DNA of 64,000 nt from Berberis thunbergii (lineage: Eukaryota > Streptophyta > Magnoliopsida > Ranunculales > Berberidaceae), in contig QNQO01000648.1 in assembly GCA_003290165.1 (NCBI GenBank), positions 310,001 through 374,000 on the forward strand, in the 5' to 3' direction. The notes under the pieces were generated by a model that saw only the letters and a program-made list of their open reading frames with translations, had not been told where the DNA came from and searched no databases. A program made the translations under genes and the position numbers. Positions 53,443 to 64,000 of this stretch are shown here, piece by piece. Every line of letters begins with the position of its first letter. Position 1 is the first letter of the stretch.

Positions 53443-56400
53443 TCAGGTGATACTCAAAGAATCATCTGAAAATGGAAAACATTCTTCTGGATTGGCATAG
53501 AAATATTCTTCTTCCTTAGGCCTATCTGGAATCACCATTCTTCTGCTTGGACTTCCCAGGCAATTTGCATGAGCTTCCTTTATTGAAGACGAGAACTCAT
53601 CCCAGCTTATTGACGCATTATTGAATTGGTCTATTAGATTGACTATAAGTTTTCTATCCAATCGAATTGTCTTCTTGAACCCTAAAAATCTGGCAAAAAA
53701 TATAATTCAGTAAATTGCACAAAGGATTTGATTTCTGAAGAAACAGATGAAAATAGAGATTCACCCTTATTTCCCCAGAATGGGTCAAATTCATTACCAG
53801 TTGAGGGATCACATTAATTGACTTTATTCAACAAAATTAAAGACATCATATTTCAGGTTTCATAATCAAATTCATATATAAGAATCCATCGGGCAAGAAA
53901 TTTCCAAGGAAATAACAAGTAGTTAACTACCAGCCAATGAATTCAGAAGAAAGAACAGCAAAAACAAATATAGTATATTACCTGCGATGTCCTTCAACAA
54001 CTCTTGCCATGTTCCCATCGTACGTGGGAACAAAGATATCACTCTCTAGAGAGACCAAATAATCCAGGGCAGCCATTTGAGAAGAGTGATTTTGAAAAAA
54101 TCTAAGATCCGAGGGACCTAAAAGAGTCTCCTTTCTGACCTGTTTGACAGACCAGAGAAATTAAAAGGGCAACAGAGTAGAATATCAAGAATCGACTTTG
54201 CATTCCGAATTCAGCTGCTATGTACTTACCAAATTCGGATAAGTAGCTAATAGACTTTCCATTCTCCTATGTCCACCATATATTTCTCCCGCAGCGATGT
54301 AGATTTGGATATTCCGATCAATATCTAATGCCCTCAATGTAAGAGCAGTTTCCTCAGGAGTCAAAGGGCAAAGCCCATCTTTCCTTTTCAAGTCAGAATT
54401 TATTACTTTTTCTTTCCACCAAGGATAAGCATATCTGCGAAGAAATAAAAAATTAGATGAATAAAATTAATTTATCAAGCCAAAAGTAAGAATTGTCAAT
54501 TTGCCAAAACGAATTCTCACCTCATTCTTGTCAACTCATCTACCTCCTCGTCATTACAGCCTTGTGTACACCCAGAGAATGCTAACATATCCATCTCATA
54601 TCTGAGGTGAAGAACTAGGAAAGGGCCATTTTGCCTCAGAAGCCTGATGACCCTTTTACCCAGCTCCTCTAATTGAGAAGTGAACCTCAAAGCACTGTAG
54701 TTTACTCGGCAGCGCAATCTTTGAATCTCCAGTGGTAGTCCATTATTAGCAAGCCGGGCATCGGTTTTATTTAAATGCACAATCTTGTACTTTTGTATCA
54801 ATGGAAGAATCTGTTTGTAAGGCTAATAAGTTAATAAATATTCCTAAAAGACCAGAAAAATCAACCACAGAGGACATAAGATCCCTTATAAAAATGCGAG
54901 GAGCAAACTGACCTGATGAAGATAGTAAGAAATGTCAGACCAACTAACAGGTGGCATAGAATAAACCATTCCTTGTTCAACTCTCCTCTTTAACCGAGGT
55001 GGCAGTTCTTTCAATATCCGAACTTCATCTCTCAAAGATTTAATGAAATGATCAACATCGAATATGTCTTGGAACTCACTGCCAGATTAAAGAAGAAAAA
55101 TTGTTGGAGAAGAACTCAGTCATCAATTACGAAATTAAATTACATGAAAAGGATCGCAATTTTGAAGAGACGATATTACATACCTCGGGTCAGCCCAGAA
55201 GGAGGTTTTATCCAATTCTGGGACTATAAGTGTGACATTCAAATACCTCGCAATGGCAACCATATCACAAATCTGTTCAGCAGAGATGATGAAGCTGATC
55301 AGCATTTGCAATAACAAAAAGTGGGAATAGAGTCCAAATGAAACTCAACTAACAATGACAATGACACGGACTCGTGCCACGGTATCCGACACCGACAAGT
55401 GCTACCGTACATATTACAGTATGTCATCTTAGTTATATCTCATTCTATTCGTCCATTATCCAAAACAATCCAACTGAATGAAACCAGTGACTAACATATA
55501 AGGGACACGTGTACATACATTGATTACTTAATCAAACTAAATTGCTGAGAATGGAACAATGACTACCTTGAGCAAATTAGAAAATGAAAGACAGATTAAA
55601 TCAAAATCCCTTTTCACCATTTTTTTAGCTGAAAGCGATTCAAGGTCACACCAACTTACATTTTACAAGCATGTCATGTGTGAAGCGACGAATCCAATTC
55701 ATGAATATAAAGTGCAAGTAATTGTATACTCACCGCTGACCGCATCTGATTAAGTCCTCCGTTGCATGAAACCATTAAGTAGCCATTATTTTTGTAAACT
55801 CCTGCAAAGAAACAGTAGTCGAATTTCAGATACAAATTAGTAATACCTCTATCTGAAGTGGTTATTACCTCTTACTAAAAGTTCACTCTACCAATTGAAA
55901 ATCTCTGAGAAGACTAAGAGATAATTACACTAAATTTCCCACATGAACCCTGAAAGAACTAAGAAACTTGGACACATTTCCCACACCTAGATGAAAAAAA
56001 AAGAAGATAATTTGTCAGAATCCAATGGTAGAACAAAAAGATGGATTCTAGCTGATCCAGCAAAGAATCCACAAGTGATTGAGAAAGTCCAATTCACAAC
56101 ATATCCAAACGGGTTCTCTTCGAAACGATTACATCATCAACTAAGATAAGACTAGAAAAGCTAAAAAAAACCCAAATCAAAAAGCGAAATTCACAACATA
56201 TCCAATGTGGGTTCTCTTCCAAACCATAAAATCAACATCAATTACACCAAAAAAAAAGATATAAAAAAACAAATATGAAACCCAAACTAAAAAGCGCAAT
56301 TCACACCATCTTCAGTAACTAAAAAGCAAAATTCACCACATATTGGGTTCTCTTCCAAATCAACAATCGAACTCTAGAGCACGAAGAGAAAGAAAAAACT

Positions 56401-56749
56401 CACTTTTAGGTGGAAGTGGCATTTTAGCAGGAAGAGAAGAAAGGGTTAGAGGCAAATGAGAATCTGAATCCGAATCGGAATCCAAAGCGGAAGACGAAGC
56501 CGAAGATGTAAAGCCAGAAGGCCAACCCTTAAGAACCCTAGGCCCCCACATCTCCCCCAATGCCGTGAGCTGAACTAAACAAGTCCACAAGAGCACAGTT
56601 GTAGTAGCTCGAATCATCCAGAGCTTCATCCTTGGTCGACTCGAAACCATGGAATTCTTCAGTTTCTCAACTTTGCCTTGTCCCAAATACTTGAGTCCCA
56701 TATGCCACCTTCTCTCCCTATCACTCTTCTCCACCCTGCACATCATCAA
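53443..56749 (-). CDS. O-fucosyltransferase family protein (GT106/DUF246 type)
   Basis: Eight exons with GT-AG borders: 56749-56404, 55801-55734, 55272-55184, 55078-54913, 54810-54521, 54434-54230, 54139-53982, 53689-53443. They total 1569 bases, exactly 522 codons plus TGA. A basic N-terminus and one membrane anchor ([20 protein letters not shown], about residues 46-65) predict a type II Golgi protein. Family motifs follow: [37 protein letters not shown] and [82 protein letters not shown] and [13 protein letters not shown]. The family moves sugar from a nucleotide donor to glycan or protein, including pectin-related rhamnosyltransferases; the acceptor cannot be told here. The MGLKYLG Met at 56701 or that at 56650 could also be the start. 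Confidence 0.93.
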
Positions 56750-58638
56750 TCAATTGGGGGTCTCTTCAAATACCCAGACCCCTCTGCTTCTTCTTCGATC
56801 TACTACTATTACTTGTTCAGATCCAAATCGAAAACCCTCCTTAGATCTCAATCTCAATCAATGCAGCATGAGTATCAACGAACCCCATTGTGAAATTGGA
56901 CCCCAAACATCTACATTCTTGTAACAGAGTGGATCTTATCGTCAAATAACTGAATCGTTGAGCTGAAATCGAGAAACTCCATTGAAATCTTCGATGTATC
57001 TTAATTAAATCGATAGAAAAACATCGGATTTTTATGACTACAAGGCAAGCGGTGAATCAATCGAATTGGAGAAAACAGGGAGAAGTATTTATTCTTCACT
57101 CACTCACTCACTCTTTGCTTTTGTGTGTATGTTTTTAATAGCCCGAGAGCGAAAGAAGGAGAGAGCTGCGAGAGCTCTGCATAATCGGCGTCGGTGCTCT
57201 CAATAGGGGGAGGGGGGGACACGTAAAAAGAAGGCAAGGCAAACAACCTAGAGAGAAAAAACTCGCCCGTGCCACATTCCTCATTCCCACTTAACTATTG
57301 TTTGGTTAATATTTTAACCGTGGTTAGGCTCGAACTCTCCATCCAATTAAATGCAAATCAGCTGATCTACCTGTATTACTGACCCCCATCCACTCACGAC
57401 CTCACACGTGTCCACCAAACTAACACGTGTTAAGTCGTGTCGTGAAACACCCGATCGACTCAAAGAGACAACGGCGTTTCATACGGCGTATACCGATGCG
57501 AGATGACGCTTCGATTTTGAGTTACCGACAATATGTATAGCCATCGCGATATTATTTGCTAAAACTAAAACGTGGGTGTTTTCGCTGCGGGGGTTCCGTT
57601 AGATTTTCGGCCGTGCCGTTATACCGTAAAGTGATAGGCGTTGTAATGTCAGAACGGTCAATTGGATCGTTGAGAGGTTGTCAGAAAGAGAGACGTATGG
57701 AGGAGCGCACCACGTCACTACGTACCCCATCATTTTGCCTTGAGATTTTATGAGATCCAACGGTGGGTAATTTTGTGTGTTGATCTATGTCTCCATCCAC
57801 CGTTAACATAAAGTTGGGAGGGGAGAGTTGGCTTCTGCCTGCATTTAGTTAGTTAGTTAGGCATTAATTAATATTCCAAAAGTAGGATTAATTAAAAGAC
57901 TTTTGATTTGTATAAAAATGCTAGGAAATCAGATTTTCGTAATTATATTTTACAATCAGAATGGCGTGTCATGATTTAAAAATAATGATGAAATTTTTAA
58001 AGATTTTATGTGTATCTTAAAGTTATAAAAAACTCTTCTAACGATGCTACATTATCTTGATTGCAAAACATAATTTCCTCACTCCATTCGTATTAATTGC
58101 ATTTATGTACACCACACACCACTAATATTTGCACATTGTTCGACATTTAAATATATAGAACGAAACAGACAGAGTCTTCATCGTGAGTTCCCTTTTCTTT
58201 TGTTAGCATTGATAGCAACAATATAACCGCGTTTGGTTTTAAGAAGTTGACTTTGGATTGAGTAGATGGTTGAGTTAATAGCCGCACAATTGAATTGATT
58301 CGTTTTTGGTTGCAGAATATTTGATTAGGATGTCATTCATGTTTATCGCGGTAGCTAAGAGAAACGTATGAAACTTTCATTTCTTCTGGGACATTCTTGA
58401 GCTTTGTATTTCATAATATTGCAGCTAGTTTTGGGTGAATTTAAAATTACATTACCAGTCTAACGATCTTCTCAAAGTCTTTCCACTTGTACTATTCACT
58501 CTAATCCAGCCAATGTTAGCAATTTGATGTATCCTAATACACAAGGCAAGAAAGCTCCAATTGATTATAGACAAGTTTGTATAAACGTACCAAGCTTTAG
58601 AGTTTAATTAAACCATTAAAAATATGTATCATGAATTA
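56750..58638. other. O-fucosyltransferase promoter, leader and spacer
   Basis: The first few hundred bases are the leader and promoter of the minus-strand gene; a (CTCA)n run near 57098-57113 and GAAAGAAGGAGAGAG lie there. ACACGTGT occurs near 57404 and 57423, G-box-like cores. A plus-strand 65-codon frame at 57556 lacks support. The rest is AT-rich spacer. Confidence 0.5.
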
Positions 58639-58647
58639 TATTTATTT

Positions 58648-58824
58648 GAGAAATTCTAAATGTCGAGGGAATGAGCGAGGGAAATGAGGTGGCGAGGTAA
58701 AAGCCGTTCATTTTCTTCGAGATGCGTGTGTTGACTTTTCCCGCACGCATCTCAAAAAAATTGAACGGCTTTCACCTCGCCACCTCATTTCCCTCGCTCA
58801 TTCCCTCGACATTTAGAATCTCTC
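58648..58824. mobile_element. Fold-back MITE with perfect 9-bp target duplication
   Basis: GAGAAATTCTAAATGTCGAG at the left mirrors CTCGACATTTAGAATCTCTC at the right; the whole 177 bp is a near-perfect hairpin (GGTGGCGAGGTAAAAGCCGT against ACGGCTTTCACCTCGCCACC). The flank TATTTATTT is duplicated exactly at 58639-58647 and 58825-58833. Best preserved member of the family here. Confidence 0.92.
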
Positions 58825-58833
58825 TATTTATTT

Positions 58834-59589
58834 ACAATACCTGGTCAAGGAATCAAAATATTACATACTTACAGTTGGTCAAAGCAGAAAGAAATGAACG
58901 AATATACACTTGTGTTAAAAAAAACACAAAATGTAAAAAGTATAAAAACTTTGGCTTGATCAAATACATATTTGATTTCAATCTACAATTATCCAACTTT
59001 TACACCCCTTGAAGCATGAAGATGTGATTAAAGTATCAAAATATCTTTAACATGACCACAAGGGTTTTACGCTATAATGTCTACTTTTACTTTTTAAAAA
59101 TAGATTCTATATAGACTCAAACCCTAGAAAGCATAATTACTAAATCAGGAAAATTTCTTGATTATTTAAATGGTGCCTAAAACTACCAAAGAATCATTCT
59201 AAAAGTAAACCGAATGTAAAATGAAACACGTAAAGAAACATTCCTCAAATCGAAAATTTTCAAAAATAATAACAATAAATTTGACCCCTCTAAATTATTT
59301 AAATTTGACCCAGCATGTAGTATTCCTCGAGACACTTGTATGGACTATCTTATGCACAAATTTAATTTACGGTTGCAAATACTCTGGATTTTTTTTATTG
59401 CTCATTTGTAGCCCAAATTGATTAAAATTATTGTGCTATAGCTATCATTACAGTAGGTAATGTCTTTCTCATTATTCATACACCTCAATTAGAGAATTTG
59501 ATAAATCTGGACAGAACTCAGTTAAAGTTGCATACCTTTGTCAAATGTCCTTAATTTATATAATGGTCATTGTTAATTTCCTGCATGAC
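58834..59589. other. AT-rich spacer, no gene seen
   Basis: Nothing recognised. The open frame at 59221-59421 is AT-rich and has no domain. Confidence 0.5.
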
Positions 59590-59905
59590 TTAAGCATGTG
59601 AGGCGCAACAAGATGAAACGTTCTTCGTAACGGTTTCCTTCTTTATGAAGATACGTCCTTGGAGCGTAACTCCTTTCACGACTCTTTTCTTCGTAACGTT
59701 CATCATCTCTAAGGGAGAACTTTATTAGACTTGGATTTGGTTCTTTAACCAAGGTTTATTCTGACGGGCCTTGTTTTTGCTTTCATGACTGGATTTGCCC
59801 TTTTGAGACTTTATGAATTGGCCTGGTTTGGGATACCTGATCCTCGTGATAGATGATTCCTGCTACATGTACGGCTGCAATATCAGTTTTATTTGATGTA
59901 TCATC
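59590..59905 (-). repeat. Partial LTR of Tat-like element 3
   Basis: Its right edge TGATGTATCATCA followed by a CT-rich tract and TTAGTTAGTGGGT equals the LTR/polypurine junction of elements 1 and 2 in minus orientation. The left limit is uncertain. Confidence 0.5.
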
Positions 59906-62225
59906 AACTACTCTCCCCTTTAGTTAGTGGGTATGCTGACGGTTGGACTTTCGAATTCATTAGTCTCACATTTAATGTTGTTAGCACCTTTTGGTGAGTT
60001 GGTATATCGATCTTTTGTTCATCTGTTCAATTTCTGCGCGTATTTTTGGATTTTGTGCATTCATAATATCTCGCACGTTGTCCTATGAGCAATTTCTTCA
60101 TTGCTCGGCTCCATAAAAGGAGGCGTGATTGATTTGTTTCGCTGTTTACGTTATCTTTAAAATTAGGGCTTTTTTTTTTCCTCTTCGTTTTTCTTGTTCT
60201 TCCATTCCTTTGCGATGTATGCTGGCGAATTACTAGACGGTGAGGCGTTTACTACTTGTGAAGCTTACTTCTTGTCCAATAAGGCTTCTTAGGTGACGTT
60301 AAACAAGTTTGCCCTGATTATAATTTGTCATCCGACCTTGAGATTGTTCTCCAAGGTGGCACAATAGTCCTTGTCGTCCAAGGTCTGGGTATATTGCACT
60401 CTACCCATGCATGTTCATGTCCGAAATTCGATTCCTAATTCCGGAGTTGTTTTGGAATATATAAATATTTTGGGCATTCCTCCTTCTCAAATGGGTCCTA
60501 ATGGTTGGAGGGTTATGGTTTTTACTGATGTGCTCTGGCATTCCCTTGACTGTTAGGGTTCTGCATTCGGTGGTTGGTCTGCTGGTGACCAAAGACATTT
60601 GCTTCCTCTATTCTCTTGTTTGTTTTGGGAAGCTCAATAATGACATCAGAGACTAGTCGAGATTCTGATTTTATACTTCTATCAGTTCTGGCTACTTCAA
60701 ATTGCGAGGTCATCAGATTGTGTGGTCGTTCCGAGTCCTTAACAAATAGAAGGATCTACAATTAACTACGGATTAGCGGATGATCAATGACCGATTCTTA
60801 AAGCTTCATGTGTTTCTCGTGGAGGCATTTCTCGTGCAGGCTTTCCTTATTGAATCCCGAGCTGAGGAGATTGATGCCCGCGCTACCCTGGTTGGTGTTA
60901 ATGATGCTAGCATTGATGAGGAAGTGAACTCGGGCAGGGATGTTATAGATCTTAGTGCTCTTGTTAGCATTGGTGTTGCCAGCCCAACTTCCAGGAATAG
61001 GAAACTTTCGAGGCCTGCTAGCCCGCTGAAGCAACTGTTGATAAGTCATGGTTGTGTTCCGATGAAGAAACGACTTTCTAGTTATACTCGTGGTTCTGCT
61101 CGGACTGCACCTTGTCCGAGTTCTTTTGATAGGAAGGTTGTGAAAGAGGATCTCTTATCCCTCGAGGAGGCCGAGGAGATGAACTTGGCGTTGGATAGGA
61201 CCAAGAAGGAAATTACTCGTCCGTTGGACGATAATGAAAATAGGCATTTTTCCGCCTATGGTGTGCCCAACGTTGCTGAATGGTCTAATGATGACCCTCA
61301 AGCTATCGATGACAAGATGTTCCTTCTGGTGATGGAATAGTCTAAGGAAGTTGCTGACCGTGGTAAGAGTTTTGAGGTTCTTTCTCCTCGATATCCTTCA
61401 ATTCATGTCGAAGACGCGGCAGAGTTCATATTTTCTTCTCTCGCTCGTTTGGATTTTTCTGCTTCTGCTAACACCACTACTTGTTTTATTCCTGCTACGA
61501 CCACTTCGCATCGAGAAGGCAAAAGTGGTTTTTCTTTTGTCACCATTGTTCTGCCTGCTCTTTTGGCCATTGGGGGTGGTTCATATATGCTTCCAGATCT
61601 CCGCGTCCTTCATCCACGAATTAGTTGGAATGAGCCCAACTTGGAAGATATCCATATCAAATCGGATGGAAAGTTTTGTTGGTTTACTTAGCTTGACATG
61701 CAGAATGGTGCGCGTAAGTTTCTAGTTATACATCCTGACTCTTTGTTTGTGGCTTGATATGCTAATTGTTTCTCATTTTCTAGCTTTAATGTCTCAATTT
61801 TGGGAGTAAGATTGAGAGTTTTGAAGTCGAAATTTTATTGATAACCCCGTTTCAAGTGTTAACAATCTATAGTAGCAGTAGTCATTCCTTTATCATAAAG
61901 TTATGATATGTTGTAGGGTCTACATTGTATCTTTCTGACTGTTGTCCGATTTGTTCTGCCTTGAGCGGTCTTAACTTGTTTGTTGTAACTTCTTCCTCCA
62001 TGATTCTCTGTAGTTTTTGTTGTTCGTATATTGTTGTCATGAGGTAGCTAATAAACTCGGAATGCTTCTTGATCGTACTAGGCGTGTGCCATTGAGAAGT
62101 TGGTTTGGACGAGCAGAATAAAATGTAACCTCGAATTGTCTAATCATACTCACATCAGTACCTGCTGCCAAGGCTTCATTTGTCGATTCATAAAATTTGT
62201 TTGCGACAAAATTTGTTGTCAGTAA
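59906..62225 (+). pseudogene. Extra ORF of Tat-like element 3 (minus-oriented element)
   Basis: Plus-strand frames include VVLEYINILGIPPSQMGPNG then WRVMVFTDVLWHSL (60371-60556), resembling the FLG-I-P-QL-PNGWR motif of the domain annotated as putative gypsy-type transposon, then a long piece with SRAEEIDARATLVGVNDASI, RRLSSYTRGSAR-like and NLALDRTKKEITRPLDDNEN (60780-61340), and HIKSDGKFCWFT near 61680. Stops and shifts throughout. The orientation relative to its LTR is as in element 2. The element is cut on the right by element 4. Confidence 0.5.
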
Positions 62226-62234
62226 TGTAGGAGG

Positions 62235-62894
62235 CGTTGTTGGCCTTGTTTAAGCCACACACGTGTCATGATAATCTCGAGGAAATACAGGCCCCAGCAT
62301 CGGCCCAACGCTGATCCGACCCAAGCGGTTCTAAGCCCGCTCAATTCAATCCGTCAGACGGACCCAAACTCTCACAACATGCTAGGCCCACACATCCTCA
62401 CCACTATCCTCAATACCTATAAGTCTTACTAAGGCAAGTATATCAAGGATCAGCTTCGGACGAGCAACTACAGCTGTCCTCTGCCTCCAACAGGGAAGCA
62501 AATATTAGAGTACACTCCACACAAGGAAACTCCCTTATACGGATTACTCTCGAATTGGGAACTATCTCATGGGTATCTAGAAACACAGGGCTAATAGAAA
62601 ACTTTCCTTCTGCAACACGACTCCTAATTAGAAAAGATCTCCACGAAAATCTTCTTCCTAAACTACGCTTACGATGACCTGGTAGAACCAGAACTCCTTA
62701 CACTCTAACTAAGACATGAGGTTGGTAAACTAAGGTACGCTATAAATTCCCTATTACAACATTACACATTGTTCAGATCCCTGTCTGACTTTAGCATCGG
62801 AGTGTCATTGGCCACCACAACGGTGGTTCGTGGCTCATGTGCGTTAATTGTGCATGAACTGTGTCAACGCAGGGAGCGGAAAATGACTGCATCA
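62235..62894 (+). repeat. 5' LTR of Tat-like element 4
   Basis: Shares ACACGTGTCATGATAATCTC, CTCACAACATGCTAGGCCCA and GACTTTAGCATCGGAGTG words with the element 1 LTRs and ends GACTGCATCA. The first about 25 bases, including TGATGATACAT, are missing. Confidence 0.75.
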
Positions 62895-62969
62895 GTTTAG
62901 CGCTGTCTGTGGGGATGACAGAGTTCTTAATTTTTCATTAGCATCATCTCCTTTTAAAATCCCAAAGAG

Positions 62970-63535
62970 ATGGTGACTACTAGGTCACACAATAATGGAG
63001 AACAAGGGGAAATTTCTACAAGGACCTCATTCTGGAGCCCCCTCTAGACATGACGGAGCTCCTCAAGAATGTCAAGAGACACATCACCTTGGAGGAGTCG
63101 AGGACCGTTAAAAGGGAAGTCAAAGATGAGAAGAAGCCATCCGCCCTTAGGGACAAAAAGAGGGCAAAAGACGTGAGGATGAGGAACGGAGCAAAAGGAA
63201 GCGCAGTGACAGAAGGTCGAACCCTGTCAGTTCAGGCTAGAAAAATCATCCAACTACGTTGGATCCAGAGTTGTGACATCCCTAAATGCTAGCTTGTCAG
63301 ACGTACTTAAATCCATGAAGAATTGGAAGGACACGCTGAGACTCCTCCAAGCGTGACAATGACAAGTACTATGCGTACCACAAGAAAGGCGACCACGACA
63401 CCAATGACTGTAAGAGTCTGAGGTATGAGATCAAATATTGGATCCGCAGAGGCAAATTGAAAAAGTTCCTGAAGTCTGAGAAGCAAACAGAACAAACAAG
63501 GGACAGGGGGAGTCAGTTACAGAAATAAATAAGGA
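62970..63535 (+). pseudogene. Retrotransposon gag, element 4 (internally deleted)
   Basis: N-terminus MVTTRSHNNGEQG, then MTELLKNVKRHITLEESRTV, a basic stretch, then frame-shifted SNYVGSRVVTSLNASLSDVL and a decayed Cys/His motif with YVPQ and DCKSL-like parts. Against element 1, roughly 850 bp of the gag core are missing. Confidence 0.7.
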
Positions 63536-63599
63536 GATTCCAAGGATAACATACGTCCTTCATGGAGTCGGATCAAACGAAGACCAGTCTTACAGGTCT

Positions 63600-64000
63600 T
63601 GCAAGCAGACCTTACTGGAAATGCGGACACAGCCTGCGAATGAGGACAAACACATCTGTCACTCTAGGATTCAAAGCCTCATTTTCACCTTGGCCTTTAT
63701 GGACAAAGACCTCGAAGGAGTTCGAGCGCCACATAACGACGCTCTAATCATCTCAGTCTCCATAGCAAGGTGGGAGGTAAAGAGAGATCTGGTGGACACA
63801 GGAAGTTTCGCTCAACGTTATGTTCTACAATGCATTCCGCAGCATGAACCTCAAGGAAGAAAACCCGATGTCTTCAAAACACCCGCTGGTCCGATTCAGT
63901 GGGGAGAAATGTTCCCCATCCGAAATATAAGGTTAGCTTCGGTGGTTGGATAACTGCAGCTAAGGAAGGTCTTATTTCTGGACTTCATGGTGGTAGACGC
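63600..64000 (+). pseudogene. Retrotransposon protease, element 4 (window edge)
   Basis: KRDLVDTGSFAQRYVLQC keeps the catalytic D-T-G that element 1 has lost. It follows FHPGFTFTLAFMDKDLEGV-like sequence and is followed by FKTPAGPIQWGEMFPI and LFLDFMVVDA in shifted frames. The gene continues beyond the window. Confidence 0.7.

Larger units (their letters stand above)
62226..64000 (+). mobile_element. Tat-like element 4, truncated by the window edge
   Basis: Plus-oriented. A 5'-truncated LTR (about 62235-62894) matches LTR1, then a primer site TTTAGCGCTGTCTGTGGGGA at 62896-62915, a gag start MVTTRSHNNGEQG at 62970, then protease running off the window. Gag has a large internal deletion: the text jumps from its first codons to LEPPL-type sequence equal to element 1 near 11515. 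Confidence 0.75.

Noticed and set aside
56649..56924. Plus-strand ORFs over the O-fucosyltransferase first exon
   Set aside because: Antisense to a well-supported exon and leader; no domain.
57556..57753. 65-codon plus-strand ORF with CFRCGG
   Set aside because: No splice context, homologue or conserved motif; spacer composition.
1..64000. tRNA, rRNA or other structured RNA genes
   Set aside because: No cloverleaf with A and B boxes and no rRNA motifs noticed by eye; a covariance-model scan was not possible.

Overview
The window is nuclear DNA of a flowering plant, most likely a eudicot. The evidence is plant-only gene families (a PORR-domain organelle RNA-binding protein, a plant O-fucosyltransferase with eight exons), introns with GT-AG borders, and AT-rich spacers packed with plant transposon types (hAT, Mutator-like, CACTA, Ty3/gypsy, LINE, MITEs). 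I cannot name the species. Nothing looks bacterial or organellar.

Only two genes look intact: a single-exon PORR gene at 2351-4015 (+) and an O-fucosyltransferase gene at 53443-56749 (-), whose eight exons join into an unbroken frame of 522 codons plus stop. Nearly everything else is mobile DNA or genes broken by it.

Region by region. 0-10 kb: a hAT-like element (591-2237, perfect TIRs and 8-bp target duplication) ending about 105 bp before the PORR start codon, then two Mutator-like elements. 9.7-22.6 kb: a relic of an SREK1-like splicing-factor gene split by a Tat-like Ty3/gypsy element (9910-22389), itself split by a second member of the same hAT family (12874-15473) and a Mutator-like element (15652-16889). 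The second hAT element carries two epoxide-hydrolase gene fragments. 23-28 kb: a 1.2-kb inverted duplication around an unrecognised ORF. 28.5-34.6 kb: a complete CACTA element that has picked up pieces of three host genes in one orientation (PIE1-like leader exon, serine carboxypeptidase-like exons, hybrid histidine kinase receiver exons), inserted into a LINE relic. 36-47.6 kb: a minus-strand Tat-like element split by a young chromovirus (37709-43279) with near-identical LTRs. 47.6-53 kb: MITEs, LINE scraps and two small hAT elements. 57-64 kb: spacer, a fold-back MITE and two more Tat-like pieces, the last running off the window.

Two themes stand out. First, gene-fragment capture has happened in two unrelated DNA transposon classes (hAT and CACTA) within 22 kb. 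Second, the two most complete Tat-like elements share a layout of gag-protease, a tandem-repeat block and an extra ORF in the opposite strand, without recognisable reverse transcriptase or integrase, so they look non-autonomous. All calls are from reading the sequence; no database search was run.
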